Notes: generated by a model from the sequence alone, not told the origin. Numbered from the stretch's first letter, positions 9,773 through 20,750 are shown. The stretch: DNA of 64,000 nt from Solen grandis (GCA_021229015.1 CM037783.1:56750169-56814168), one strand, 5' to 3'. Program-made: numbers and translations.

Positions 9773-12700
9773 GTATGCTGCTCGAAGATGTAGTTGATTT
9801 GTTGTAAATACAGACAAATGGCCAACATCCCTTTCATTAATTTTTTGATATACATGTAATGCATTTTTTAGGGATTTTTAAAAGTTAATACATATTTGTA
9901 AAAAAGTCAGATTTTGTTAGAACTGGATTCACAAAATTATAATTTTTAAACATTTAGAATTCATAAGATACATTTTTTTTTTCTTCAAATTTCTTTGTTT
10001 TACACTGTAACTCTGCGGTAACATTCCTTGGATGTAGTGCAGGATTTTCAGAATAATAGTTTTTACTTCTTTGATCTGACATGTAGTTTGAATAGTTTAA
10101 AAATGCTTTGTGTTTAACCGTTTTAATGTTATTTTACCTTCCTTATGTACAGGTATTTTGACTCTCTACATGTTCCTGACCAGGCATCCCTCTACTTGAC
10201 CATTGTGTTTGTGACGGTCATTGTGCTGGACAGACAGGTAAACATCCTCTCTAGTTTTCTTGTTCCGTAGCTATGGGTATTCTTGGCTTACTTTCTGTTA
10301 AAGACCACTCAATAATTAACTGAACCTACCTGTTTTGTTGTTGCGGCCAAGAATCTTGGAACTTCTTACTATACGTATTTATTAGTTGTTGACGTTTCTT
10401 TCAGGTTGTAGAGCTAGTCTGATTATATTTTAGCAATTTTGCTTATGATAAATGATCAACTGTTTTGGTAGTGGTACATACCTTAATAATATAACTTCTA
10501 AATGGATTAAAAAAAAGTGTTTTCAAGACATATAGGTCTTATCTTGTTTTCACTGTGCCAGGGTCTCAGTTATCACCAGCTCACAGACATTCCATGTATC
10601 TGGAGGACAGTTGTAAAGTCTACCAAAAACACATAGGATTACAGTCACTAAATAGGTTGAGAAAAAATTCTCACATCATATGCTTAAATCACACTTAATT
10701 GTTACTGATTGAAATCGGGCACGATTTTCTCGAAAACAAAAACTGTGATTAAGCTCAAACACATATTTCATTCATTCTCAGATCCCTATTAAATCATACG
10801 GTCATATTTGAGTTTGATGATTTTGCTTAGATACATTTTTAATTTTTAAAATTTGAATACTTTGAAACAAGAGAGATGATAGATAATAGAGATAATCTGT
10901 AATAAGTCAAGTAGCTGGATCAGTAGCTCACCAACTCTGTCGAGATCCCTGGTTCTTGTCTTGACCCAGTTGCTTAGTTATCTTTCCCATAAACTGACCA
11001 TTTTCATGTGTTGCACTGACAGGTGGAGTGTACAAACCGTCTGGACTTTATCTGGCGCCGGCAGTGTCAGACGGAAGAAGAGGAGGTCAAGATGACCGGA
11101 GCCCTCAACAAGATGCTGCTGGAGAACATCCTTCCTGCACACGTGGCTGACTACTTCGTCAAGAACGCAGATAAACCGGTACTTATTTAACCCTTTCCCT
11201 CATATAGACTCATTTTGACACACTCAATAGGTACCACATAAAGCCAGATCTGCAGAAAACCACAGTTAAACCTTACCAAATTTAATTATAAAGTCCTCAT
11301 TTCCAGACCACTGAAGAGCAGCGAACAGCATAAAACCTTATGTTGTTCGCATAGGTCTTTTCATGGTTTCCTCAATGAGGGAAAGGGTTAAGTGTTACTT
11401 TGATTTTGTCAGATACATAAAAAGTCTGTCCATATTGACACAGATTAACCTGTATATATAATTGTGTCTGTTGCCATGACAGTAGTAATGTGTAATTTTT
11501 CAAATACCAATAAATCATTTATATTTTAAAAGTGCGTGAAAAAAAGCAGTTGACTTATAATTATTGTTATTAAACAACTAAATTCACTATTTATCAATGT
11601 TTTGGAAAAACTTGCCTTTCTCAAGAAAAGCATGAATTTTTGAGCCACTACATTATAAATGACTTATGTTTGTAAATCTGGTGACAATGGATTACTTTAA
11701 AAGCCATTTTTGCACAGTCCCAGGTGGCAGAGTGGTTAGAGCATCCGCCTCGGGAGTGGGAGGTCATGGGTTTGATCCCCAGCCTCAGCATACCAAAGTT
11801 GTAAAAAATGGTTACTGGTATAGCTCCCTTGCTTGGCGCTCAGCATATAAGAGTAGTTCCAGGACTGGTTGGCCGGGTGTCAGGATAATGTGACCAGGTG
11901 TGGTATCATACCAAATGTCTAAGGCTTGATACTGCAGTGTGACAGCACTATATCTGTCACAAGTAGACATAGTCTCCATATGAATGAAATACTGTCAGTG
12001 GGATGTTAAACCCAAGAAACAAAAAAGCAACAAAAAAATACAAAAAAACCCATAAAAGCCATTTTATTTTTAGGAAGATGTAAGGTTAGAACAACTTGTT
12101 ATGAGTGTTTATTTGTTTTCCAGGGTTTGTACAGTGAGTCCTATCAGTTTGTGTGTGTCATGTTTGCCTCGATTCCCAACTTCAAGAACTTCTACCAACA
12201 AAACAGCGCCAACAAGGATGGCCTTGAGTGTATCAGGGTGCTTAATGAGATCATCGCTGACTTTGATCAGGTAGGGATCACGTACAGCAGCTAGCTGCGG
12301 TCACTTCATTCATATTGAGCTGAAGTTCTTACATTTTATACTAATCCCTCTTAAGAAGGATTCCTGCTTTGGATCAGTGCTTTGCCCCTGGGAAAGCCAT
12401 AGAAATCCTTGTCCCCTACAAGATTTGAATCCACGGCCATAATGGATCTAGTCACATGCATTATCACTTGTTCGTGGTGCTCTTAATTTAACCCTTTCCC
12501 TCATATAGACTCATTTTGACGCACTCAATAGGTACCACATAAAGCCTGATCTGCAGAAAACCACAGTTAAACCTTACCAAATTTAATTATAAAGTCCTCA
12601 TTTCCAGACCACAGAGGAGCAGTGAACAGCATAAAACCTGATCAGCCTGCGAGTTACTCGCAGGCTGATCTGGTTTTATGTTGTTCGCATAGGTCTTTTC

Positions 12701-15700
12701 ATGGTTTCCTCTATGAGGGAAAGGGTTAAAGACCAAATATCAGCATGAAAGTTATAGCCAGTTAAAGTATGTTAGATATGTATTTTGTTTTTAAAAAGCA
12801 ATAAGCAATGGTAAAGTAATAGGCATTGTGGAATACCCCCGGCTGACTTCTTTCGTTTCACAATATGATATCATGCCATGGTGTAATAGGCAAGTAAACC
12901 ATCCTAATACAATAGTTATTGATTACATTACTAACCAATGAAAACGCGACTTTTAAATGCAACACCCTTCAGTGTGGAGGCATAAAAGTTCTGTAAACAA
13001 TAAAAAGAAATGACTACATCTGGCAGCTGTATAAAATGGCATTTATGATTGGCTTTAAAAATGTGATTTGACCAATGAAATGGCGTAATTTGACACACCC
13101 TAGAAGGACCAGATTCAGCCATAATTTACCACGGCTTATGGATGATCTATCAATCAGCCATTGGTATTTGACAATGAATAATAGGAGAATCTTCAAATTT
13201 TTCATTTTCTGTTCTTGAAAAAAAAGATGTGGCCACATTGTAGATTTTGTAAGGAAGACTTAAGACTTCTTGTCTGATATGGAAACCAAGTGGCAGCAGA
13301 AGGAAACATGGAATGCCACAGTCAAAGAAGACCTGCCTATTTAGTGTCTGAACACAGCTGATGCAAAAGACCAAAAGAGGTGACATGCAGACATAAATTG
13401 TCACACTTAGAAAAAAATTATTGCTATTTTATTACCTGTCATTTACCACATATTATATATGAGGTTCTCATAGCTATGTACATAATGAATAATCATTTTC
13501 TATTGTGAGTTTTTTCTTGTTTTAATTTTTTATCAATATTGACCTCTGACCATAAATATGACTTATTTCAGCTCTTGGTCAAGGCCCAGTTCCGTGGTGT
13601 GGAGAAAATAAAAACTATAGGCAGTACCTACATGGCTGCCGCTGGGCTCAAACCTGGCCAGGAGAAAAAGGAGGTATGCTTTCTGAACAGTGGTTGAAAT
13701 TTGCATCTTTACAGCATGATTATTCATGTACAAAATTATGAATAGATGAATACTGATTTCTGCTGAATTTCAATTGGTATGTAAAACTGCTGATTTTTTC
13801 CTTGCCAGTGTAGAATCTGAGCTGTAGTTGTATAAGCAGACAGGTGAGCAAATAGAGGAGACACTAATCAGACAGTTCCTTGAAAGGAGCTATCTGATTT
13901 GGGTCTTAAGCAAGCAAGTCTTGAGATTGCAACAATGTTCTTTTTTTTTTTCTTTTTAGCTCACATGAGCACAACGTGCTCAAGGTGAGCTTTTCTGATC
14001 GCCTTTTGTCCGGCGTCCGTCGTCCGTGCGTGCGTCCGTGCGTGCGTCCGGCGTCAACAATTGCTTCAAACAACATCTCCTCCTAAACGGCTTGGCCAAT
14101 TTGAAAAATATTTTGCAGGAATGTTCCTTGGATGAAGCTCTACTAAAGTTGTATAAATGGTTCTGGTCCATTGCATAATTAGGTCACAGGAGCTAAAAAT
14201 AGATTTTAAAAATGCAAACTTTGAAAATCTTCTTCTGCAAAACTGCAAGGCCTAGAGCTTAGATATTTGGTATGTAGCATCATCTTATGGGCCACTACCA
14301 AGATTGTATAAATCATTGCCCTATGGTGATAAATGACCCCGCACCAGGGGTCACTTGTTTTACATAGAGTTATATAGAAAAATCTTAAAAAATCTTCTTC
14401 TATGAATCCATAAGGCCTAGAGCTTAGATATTTGGTATGTAGCATCATCTTATGGGCCACTACCAAGATTGTACAAATCATAGCCCTATGGTGATAAATG
14501 ACCCCGCACCAGGGGTCACTTGTTTTACATAGAGTTATATAGGAAAATCTTAAAAAATCTTCTTCCATTAATGCATAAGGCCTAGAGCTTAGATATTTGG
14601 TATGAAGCATCATCTTATGGGCCACTACCAAGATTGTACAAATCATAGCCCTATGGTGATAAATGACCCCGCACCAGGGGTCACTTGTTTTACATAGAGT
14701 TATATAGGAAAATCTTAAAAAATCTTCTTCCATGAATGCATAAGGCCTAGAGCTTAGATATTTGGTATGAAGCATCATCTTATGGGCCACTACCAAGATT
14801 GTACAAATCATAGCCCTATGGTGATAAATGACCCCGCACCAGGGGTCACTTGTTTTACATAGAGTTATATAGGAAAATCTTAAAAAATCTTCTTCTATGA
14901 ATCCATAAGGCCTAGAGCTTAGATATTTGGTATGTAGCATCATCTTATGGGCCACTACCAAGATTGTACAAATCATAGCCCAATGGTGATAAATGACCCC
15001 ACACCAGGGGTCACTTGTTTTACATAGAGTTAAATAGGAAAATCTTAAAAAATCTTCTTCTATGAATCCATAAGGCCTAGAGCTAAGATTTTTGGTATGT
15101 AGTAGCATCTAATGGTTCATTACAAAGATTTTCAAAGTCTTGGCCCTACGGTGATAAATGACCCTGCGCCCAAGTCTTCTCTGAAACCATATGGCCCATT
15201 GCTTAGATATTTGGTGTGTAGTATTGTCAGGGGTAAAATGTTTTAGATTAAGTTATATCAGAATCCTTGTCTGTTTAAAAACCTTGACATCAGTTGAAGC
15301 AATGGTACTCAGGTGAGCGATTCAGGGCCATCATGGCCCTCTTGTTTTCTAATTTCATATAGTTTGGCAATTTTTTGAAGGTTTTAATGATAATTTGTTG
15401 ATTTCTGTTTATAGGTAGGTAACATGTGAAAATCTGTTTTCTGTGGTCACAAATAAACATCAAATAGCAGCAATTAAAGGGTTTACTCTTAACATTGCTT
15501 CTAATTTGAAATGGGGGTGGGGGCTTTAAGACAATTCAAGGATAAAAAAAAGACAGTTTTGTGTTTTTGGAAAACCATGCCTTCAGCAGTGTTTCAGTGT
15601 TTACCCTACAAAGTAAAGTGTTTCAGTTACCTTGCCTCTCTTACAGACTCCAGAAGAGGCTGAGCAGAATGTGGTCACTATGACAGACTTTGCGTTTGCC

Positions 15701-18700
15701 ATGGTCAAGTTCCTGGACGATATCAACTCCAACTCATACAACCAGTTTCACCTCAGGATTGGTAAGTAGATTTCATCAGACGTCGGAGAGTGCTGACCTT
15801 TTCTTCTCTTCTTACAGGGGTGTTGTTCTCTAATCTCCATCGATATGCACTTTTAAGCATTATTGTTTTGAATCATAATAGGAGGTGTCAAATAATTGAA
15901 AATCAAATTTTAAGTTTTGAATAATTATTAGTTCTTTAGACTGCAGAGTTTTTGTGTCACCTGTAAGCAGAGGTGACACAATGTCATAGGGATCACTTTT
16001 CCGTCATCAGTCCATCTGTCTGTCTTTTCATCTCACTATTTCCATTGTGCTTCAGTGACACATATTTTCCAGAGAATTCTTGTTACAGTATAAAATCTGT
16101 TGTTATATTGTTGTTAGGTTTTACATGATGAGATCACTTCTTTTATTTAAAAAGAAACAACGAAAAGAACTCAGTGCTCAGGTGAGGTATTGTGATCAGT
16201 CCTTGTCTGGAGTCCGTCATCCGTCGTGCGTCGTCAACTTTTGTCTTAAATGACATCTCTTCCTAAACCGCTTAGCAGATTTTCATGAAATTTTACAGGA
16301 ATGATCCTTAGGTGGTGGTACTGAGCAAAAATAGTTAAAATCGTTTCGATTTGCCAACCAAGATGGCTGCCAGAGCTAAAAATAGAAAAACCTTTAAACG
16401 ACATCTCCTCCTAAACAGCTAAGCAGATTTTAATGACACTCAATAGGAATGATCATTTGGTGATACTGCACAAAAATAGCTAAAATCATTCCAATCCGCC
16501 AACCAAGATGGCCGCCAGAACTAAAAATTAATAAAATTTAAATACAATATATTATGTGTAATTTTTTTTCCTTACTTAAGCATTTTCTCTCTAATAGTTG
16601 AATTCAAGTGAGCCCTCATGGCCCTCCTGTTTTAGAATTATTTCAGTAATGTATAAACCGGTGAAATGGATTGGGTTAATTGAACATGTTATGTAATATT
16701 CAGGCATAAACCACGGACCAGTGATGGCAGGAGTGATTGGGGCCAGAAAACCTCAGTATGACATCTGGGGGGACACCGTCAATGTATCCAGCCGCATGGA
16801 GAGCTCGGGGGTGGAGAAGAAGATTCAGGTAGGTGAATTTAGGATTGATGTTTTGCTTTTTGTGTCGCATGTTGTAAGCAGTAGTGACACAAAGGAATCA
16901 TTTCTCCGTCGTCTACCAGTCCATTTGTCTGTCTTTAGCAGGTGACACATGTTCTATAAAGAGCTCTTCTTATGTTATTTCAAAATCTCTCTCAATCTCT
17001 CTCTTTTCATCTTTTTTTATTGTCTAGTACGTAATTTCATTGAATATCTTATTCTACTAATTCTGAATTTTCAGATCTAATGTAATAACCTTGATAAAGA
17101 ACATACATACTTGCTTGTATTGTCTGTTATGGTTTTGTCTACTGAACATATTTCATATTCACATAGTCAAGTGAGGGGGCTTTTATCATGCATGTTGTTC
17201 TGTTTTAAGATTCTTTAATGTCTTGTAATATTGTTTAGTGGGGTGTGCATGTAAGTTAGGGTAGGCATAGGTGACACATAGGGATCACTTTTCCGTTGTC
17301 TGTCTGTCCATCACAGTTTTTCCGTCACGCTTCAGCAGGTGACACATGTGTCCCAAAGAGTACTCTTGTTTTGATTCTTATAATAATCAAGAAATTTAAT
17401 TATGTCTAGAAAAATATGTTTGAAACTGAAGGTGGCACATACAGGTTTCCATATTTAAGAAGATTTTAGAACTGGAATAAAGTATCCCTGCCTAACATTC
17501 AGTCAGATGTTTGTCATTCCATGATGCTGCTCAAAATATACAAGGAGATGTTTACTTGGAAATCATTATTAGTCATGCACTTTTTAGCTCACCTGAGCAC
17601 TTGTGCTCGGGTGAGCTTTTGTGATCGCCTTTTGTCCGTCATGTGTCGTCAGTCGTCTGTCGTCCGTCATCAACAATTGCTAGTGAACACTCTAGAGGCC
17701 ACAGTTTTGGCCAAATCTACATGAAACTTGGTCAGGATGTTTGTCTACATGATATATCAGTTGAGTTTGAAATTGGGTCATGTGGGGTCAAAAACTAGGT
17801 CACCAGGTCAAATCTTAGAAAAACCTTGTGAACACTCTAGAGGCCACAGTTTTAGCCCAATCTTCATGAAATTTGGTCAGGATTTTTGTCTACATGATAG
17901 CTCGAATGGGTTCGAAAATGGGTCATGTGGTGTCAAAATCTAGGTCACCAGATAATATCTTAGAAAAACCTTGTGAACACTCTAGAGGCCACAGTTTTGG
18001 CCTAATCTTCATGAAACTTAGTCAGGATGTTTGTCTACATGATATATCGGATGAGTTTGAAATTGGGTCATGTGGGGTCAAAAACTAGGTCACCAGGTCA
18101 AATCTTAGAAAAATCTTGTGAACACACTAGAGGCCTACATTTTTTTCCCAGTCTTCATTAAACTTGATATGAATTCCCAGTTGAGTGCAAATTCAGGTAG
18201 GATCAAAATGTAGGCCACTTAGTCAAATGTTAGAAAAACACTTTAGATGCCAGATTTTTTGGCATTTTGCCTAACACTGCCATCTTAATCAGGTGAGCGA
18301 CACAGGGCCATCTTGGCCCTCTTGTTTTATTATATAACAAACAAAATTTCAGGAACTCTGAAAGTTACCAAAATGTTAGGAAATACTGTACATCTTACAA
18401 TAGAATCCTCTTTTTCTTTTAATGCTTTCCTCTTTTAAAGAGCTTAACCTGTTAGTTTTGATGAAGAGATGAAGTACCTATAGCAGTTTTCTCTCCCAAA
18501 TTGAGGCAAAAGATGTTGCTTGCAACAACTTAAAATGACATCATATTACATATGGTATGGCCACACTAAATAATGAAGTGATTGATACATTACATGCTGA
18601 CTATGAAATAGTTCAACGTTTCTGTTTTTTTTAGCTCGACTAATTGAAGAATATGAGAGCTATTGTAGTCGCCCTTGCGCAGGCATTGGTGTTGGTGTTA

Positions 18701-20214
18701 CAGTTCTTGGTTTTTGCATGCAAGATACTATCAACCTTATTTCTCAATAACCATCTATGGTATTGTCTTGAAAGTTTATGAATATGTTCAGGGGCATCAG
18801 ACAACCAAGGTAGATAACTTTTGACAGAATTTAACATAAATTATGGCCCCTTTTTAACTTAGAAATTTTGGTTAAAGTTTTGCATGCAATAGAAAATTAC
18901 CTGTTTTAAGCTTTTTTTCTATGAAGATGACTTCACAACTTTATGAAACTAGGCAGGGCATTAGTGTCTCACTGACTCATTTTCTTGTTGAATATTATTA
19001 TATAGTTACAGGGTATGTGAAGGGCAAGAATTGAAATAGATTTATATTATTTACCAACAACCATTTTGAATAGTCGAGCGTGCTGTCCTCTGATAGCTCT
19101 TGTTTCATTTCTTATATGGCTGTGTTGGTTATCACAATATACTTTATTGGAGCCATATAGGAATAAAGGGTTGTCAAGGGGGCATTTTGTTTTAAATACA
19201 TTTTTGTTATCTTGATTCAAAATAGTGCAGCAGGGATAATGCAAGTAAATAGTAACATTTTAAGATATATTTTGTTTGACAATTATGCAGGTTCCTGAGG
19301 AAACAGCAGTCATCTTGAAGAGGAACAATTTCGCCTGGGAGTATCGTGGTCTGATCAATGTGAAAGGGAAAGAACCCATGACAACATATTTCATAACAGG
19401 CAAGGGGAACAACAACATGGAAAAGACGTTAGAAAATGTAACAATCGTGAACGAGAATATCTCTCATGATATTAGTACTGTTGTTTCACATATTAATGTG
19501 ACATTTTCAGAAGAGGCTGTCTCTCATAGGACCAATGCAGTAAACCCATGTAAAGATTCGTTATTTGTTTCTTCATTAAGTGGAACTATTCCGACATCTC
19601 CTACAAGAGATATCATGGGCTTAGACAGACAAAGAAGTGTGCGAGAATTAGATCTTGGCTTAGAGACTGTTCAGGAAGAAGGAAGTTTTGAAGACAAAAT
19701 CAGTGAGGATAGCTTGCTGAATGAAATAATAGCTAGTGGTGAAATTTGTGACAAACGGGTGAGTGAAGAATCTGTTAGTTCAGAACAACTTGGATCTGAT
19801 GTTTGTATGCTTACAGAAACATATGCAGGTGATAACAAATTTGATGAAGAGGGAAAGTTTGAGGGGAAGTCATTGCAAGAAGAAACAAATGTTAACTCTA
19901 CATGTTCAAAACTTAATGATAATGATAATAATAATGTTGAAAATGAAATGGACCCTAATAAAAATGAGTTAAAAGTAGTATCTCAGATAGATACCTTGGA
20001 TTATAAACAAGATCTGGAGACAACTGAGAATTCTTGTGATATTAAAACACTTAGTGAAACAGATTCAGGCTTGGACCAAGATTTAGAGAGTAAGACAAAA
20101 AAAGAGGTTAATGAAACTGATGTTAAATCTGTAAAGGTAGAACAAAGTGACCATCAAGTATTAGAAGCAGACATTGTAAGTGTAGAAGATGTCAGTGTGA
20201 TAGTTGACAGATGA
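9609..20214 (+). CDS. Membrane adenylyl cyclase, AC2/4/7-like (3' part of gene)
   Basis: Eight exons join in phase (9609-9772, 10153-10237, 11023-11178, 12124-12270, 13572-13673, 15647-15761, 16704-16828, 19291-20214) and give 605 residues ending in TGA. The product makes cAMP from ATP at the plasma membrane under G-protein control. Residues 1-83 hold the last membrane helices of the second six-helix block. About 110-335 form the C2 catalytic domain. The adenine-contact lysine in [12 protein letters not shown] (about 198), the aspartate in QYDIWG (276), the asparagine and arginine of NVSSRM (283, 287) and the lysine of VKGK (about 325) are all present. Wording such as [12 protein letters not shown] and [13 protein letters not shown] fits the AC2/4/7 group better than AC5/6 or AC9. 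The N-terminal half (TM1, C1) is not in the window. A 270-residue acidic, Ser/Thr-rich tail follows the domain, far longer than in vertebrate AC2. Confidence 0.93.
10153..10237 (+). CDS. Adenylyl cyclase exon b: last membrane helix
   Basis: Acceptor TGTACAG, donor GTAAAC. Encodes [17 protein letters not shown] followed by the hydrophobic [12 protein letters not shown], the last helix leading into C2. Confidence 0.88.
11023..11178 (+). CDS. Adenylyl cyclase exon c: linker into C2
   Basis: Acceptor ACTGACAG, donor GTACTT. Encodes [10 protein letters not shown], an acidic helix, and [15 protein letters not shown], the conserved entry to the cyclase C2 domain. A piggyBac-like MITE begins only 8 bases after the exon end. 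Confidence 0.93.
11187..11391 (-). mobile_element. TTAA-flanked MITE family 1, internally deleted copy
   Basis: Starts TTAACCCTTTCCCTCATA and ends with its inverted complement plus TTAA. At 205 bases it lacks the central hairpin stem that full 242-base copies have. It sits in the intron immediately after adenylyl cyclase exon c. Confidence 0.88.
11716..12032 (+). mobile_element. tRNA-headed SINE (family B), full length
   Basis: Box A-like GTGGCAGAGTGGTTAGAGC and box B-like GGGTTTGATCCC lie about 45 bases apart. A conserved body (CAAAGTTGTAAAAAATGG, TGGTATCATACC, CAAGTAGACATAGTCTCC) and a GATGTTAAACCC-(CAAA)n end follow. An in-frame stretch inside it is not a gene. Confidence 0.85.
12124..12270 (+). 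CDS. Adenylyl cyclase exon d: C2 domain
   Basis: Acceptor TTTTCCAG, donor GTAGGG. Encodes [18 protein letters not shown] and [16 protein letters not shown], the first beta-alpha elements of the C2 fold. Confidence 0.95.
12488..12729 (-). mobile_element. TTAA-flanked MITE family 1, full copy
   Basis: 242 bases from TTAA to TTAA with CCCTTTCCCTCATA inverted ends and the central hairpin GATCAGCCTGCGAG/CTCGCAGGCTGATC. It lies in an adenylyl cyclase intron, antisense to the copies at 21901 and 23994. Confidence 0.92.
13572..13673 (+). CDS. Adenylyl cyclase exon e: C2 adenine-binding strand
   Basis: Acceptor TATTTCAG, donor GTATGC. Encodes [17 protein letters not shown] with the adenine-contact lysine and the serine that lines the forskolin pocket, then GQEKKE. 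Confidence 0.95.
13715..13905 (+). repeat. TTAA MITE family 2, degenerate copy
   Basis: Contains TATTCATGTACAAAATTATGAATA, CTTGCCAGTGTAGAATCTGAGC and GAGGAGACACTAATCAGACAG, matching the better copies at 20352 and 22217. Both ends are worn, so the borders are approximate. Confidence 0.6.
13953..15346 (+). mobile_element. Tandem-core element, 165-bp monomers
   Basis: Starts TTTTTAGCTCACATGAGC with a hairpin and a GTCCGTGCGTGC tract. It then carries six units with marker CCTAGAGCTTAGATATTTGG at 14251, 14416, 14581, 14746, 14911 and 15076, an exact 165-base period. It ends AGGTGAGCGATTCA, GGGCCATCATGGCCC, TCTTGTT. Because 165 is a multiple of 3, the minus strand has a 300-codon open frame (14206-15108) made of 55-residue repeats. 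I regard that as a by-product and not a gene. Confidence 0.9.
15647..15761 (+). CDS. Adenylyl cyclase exon f: C2 domain
   Basis: Acceptor TCTTACAG, donor GTAAGT. Encodes [20 protein letters not shown] and HLRIG; the glycine codon is split across the intron. Confidence 0.94.
15950..16090 (+). repeat. Short CACCTG...GGTGACA repeat
   Basis: Carries TGTGTCACCTGTAAGCAGAGGTGACACA and TAGGGATCACTTTTCC, the head of the family also seen at 7676, 16858, 17258 and 63380. The 3' end is worn. Confidence 0.6.
16158..16632 (+). mobile_element. Tandem-core element, degenerate copy
   Basis: The start is worn (CTCAGTGCTCAGGTGAGG), followed by GTCCGTC-like text and two units with CAACCAAGATGG(C)CGCCAGA. The end is CAAGTGAGCCCTCATGGCCCTCCTGTTTT, a mutated version of the usual hairpin end. 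Confidence 0.65.
16704..16828 (+). CDS. Adenylyl cyclase exon g: C2 catalytic core
   Basis: Acceptor ATATTCAG, donor GTAGGT. Encodes [17 protein letters not shown], then [18 protein letters not shown]. The ATP-contact aspartate, asparagine and arginine are all present. Confidence 0.96.
16858..16960 (+). repeat. Short CACCTG/GGTGACA repeat
   Basis: TTTTGTGTCGCATGTTGTAAGCAGTAG with GTGACACA, then a CCGTCGTC-like tract and AGCAGGTGACACATGTTCT. It begins about 30 bases after an adenylyl cyclase donor site. Confidence 0.6.
17258..17372 (+). repeat. Short GGTGACACA repeat
   Basis: GTGACACATAGGGATCACTTTTCC, then GTCTGTCTGTCC, then CAGCAGGTGACACATGTG and an ACTCTTGTTTT end. Confidence 0.65.
17582..18326 (+). 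mobile_element. Tandem-core element, 145-bp monomers
   Basis: Same ends as the element at 13953 (TTTTAGCTCACCTGAGC... and GGGCCATCTTGGCCC-TCTTGTT) but an unrelated core. Units marked TGAACACTCTAGAGGCCACAG lie at 17684, 17829, 17974 and 18119, exactly 145 bases apart. The 3' units are worn. No coding capacity. Confidence 0.9.
18626..19105 (+). mobile_element. TTTTTAGCTCGACTA element, short copy
   Basis: Starts TTTTTTAGCTCGACTAATTGAAG and AGAGCTATTGTAGTCGCCC; ends ATTTTGAATAGTCGAGCGTGCTG and TGATAGCTCTTGTTT. The ends are inverted repeats (CTCGACTA / TAGTCGAG; AGAGCTAT / ATAGCTCT). It belongs to the family of the longer copy at 45342. Confidence 0.8.
19291..20214 (+). CDS. Adenylyl cyclase terminal exon: end of C2 plus long acidic tail
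   Basis: Acceptor AATTATGCAG. The first 35-40 codons finish the C2 domain ([19 protein letters not shown]). The remaining roughly 270 codons form a hydrophilic tail rich in Glu, Asp, Ser, Asn and Thr, with no recognised domain. It includes possible phosphorylation clusters such as [18 protein letters not shown] and an Asn-Asp run (NDNDNNN). The frame is uninterrupted to TGA at 20212-20214, and codon use stays normal, so it is read as real coding sequence. Whether the tail is conserved in other molluscs cannot be seen here. Confidence 0.9.
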   Translation, partial: VPEETAVILKRNNFAWEYRGLINVKGKEPMTTYFITGKGNNNMEKTLENVTIVNENISHDISTVVSHINVTFSEEAVSHRTNAVNPCKDSLFVSSLSGTIPTSPTRDIMGLDRQRSVRELDLGLETVQEEGSFEDKISEDSLLNEIIASGEICDKRVSEESVSSEQLGSDVCMLTETYAGDNKFDEEGKFEGKSLQEETNVNSTCSKLNDNDNNNVENEMDPNKNELKVVSQIDTLDYKQDLETTENSCDIKTLSETDSGLDQDLESKTKKEVNETDVKSVKVEQSDHQVLEADIVSVEDVSVIVDR

Positions 20215-20351
20215 TAATGGTGATTACTCTCTGTAGGTCAAGGTCATCAAGACAGTAGACTGGTCTCCATCATGAATTCAGTTAACTCTGTTTTATTGTG
20301 ACACAGTTTATTGTGGCTATACTGATGTTTTATTGGAATATTTAGTCATCT

Positions 20352-20750
20352 TTTAACCCTATACCTCATGAATATTCATGTACAATTTTTTGGATGAGTA
20401 TTGATTTTATGAAATTTAAATAGTACATGAAACGATGTATTTTTCTTTGCCATGCAGACTGTAGAATCTGAGCTACAATATTGTAGAAGCAAACAGAGGA
20501 GACCCTGATCAGACTGTAGAATCTGAGCTACAATATTGTAGAAGCAAACAGAGGAGACCCTGATCAGACTGTAGAATCTGAGCTACAATATTGTAGAAGC
20601 AAACAGAGGAGACACTGATCAGACTGTAGAATCTGAGCTACAATATTGTAGAAGCAAACAGAGGAGACCCTGATCAGACAACTCCTTCAAGAAACTGTCT
20701 GATCAGGATCTACTGTGTGTGCCATGGTGTCTATATGAGGTGAAGGGATA
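20352..20750 (+). mobile_element. TTAA MITE family 2 with internal 55-bp expansion
   Basis: Starts TTAACCCTATACCTCATGAATATTCATG and ends GAGGTGAAGGGATA, the inverse of the start with a mutated TTAA. Inside, a 55-base unit (GACTGTAGAATCTGAGC...) is tandemly repeated four times (20457, 20512, 20567, 20622), which accounts for its length relative to the 219-base copy at 22217. Confidence 0.85.
20457..20676. repeat. Four tandem copies of a 55-bp unit
   Basis: Exact 55-base period with near-identical copies; one unit has GACACTGATC where the others have GACCCTGATC. Single-copy in other members of MITE family 2. Confidence 0.95.

Noticed and set aside
11666..11893. 75-codon open frame with [14 protein letters not shown]
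   Set aside because: Lies in a tRNA-headed SINE (box A/box B region); a common false gene in mollusc annotation.
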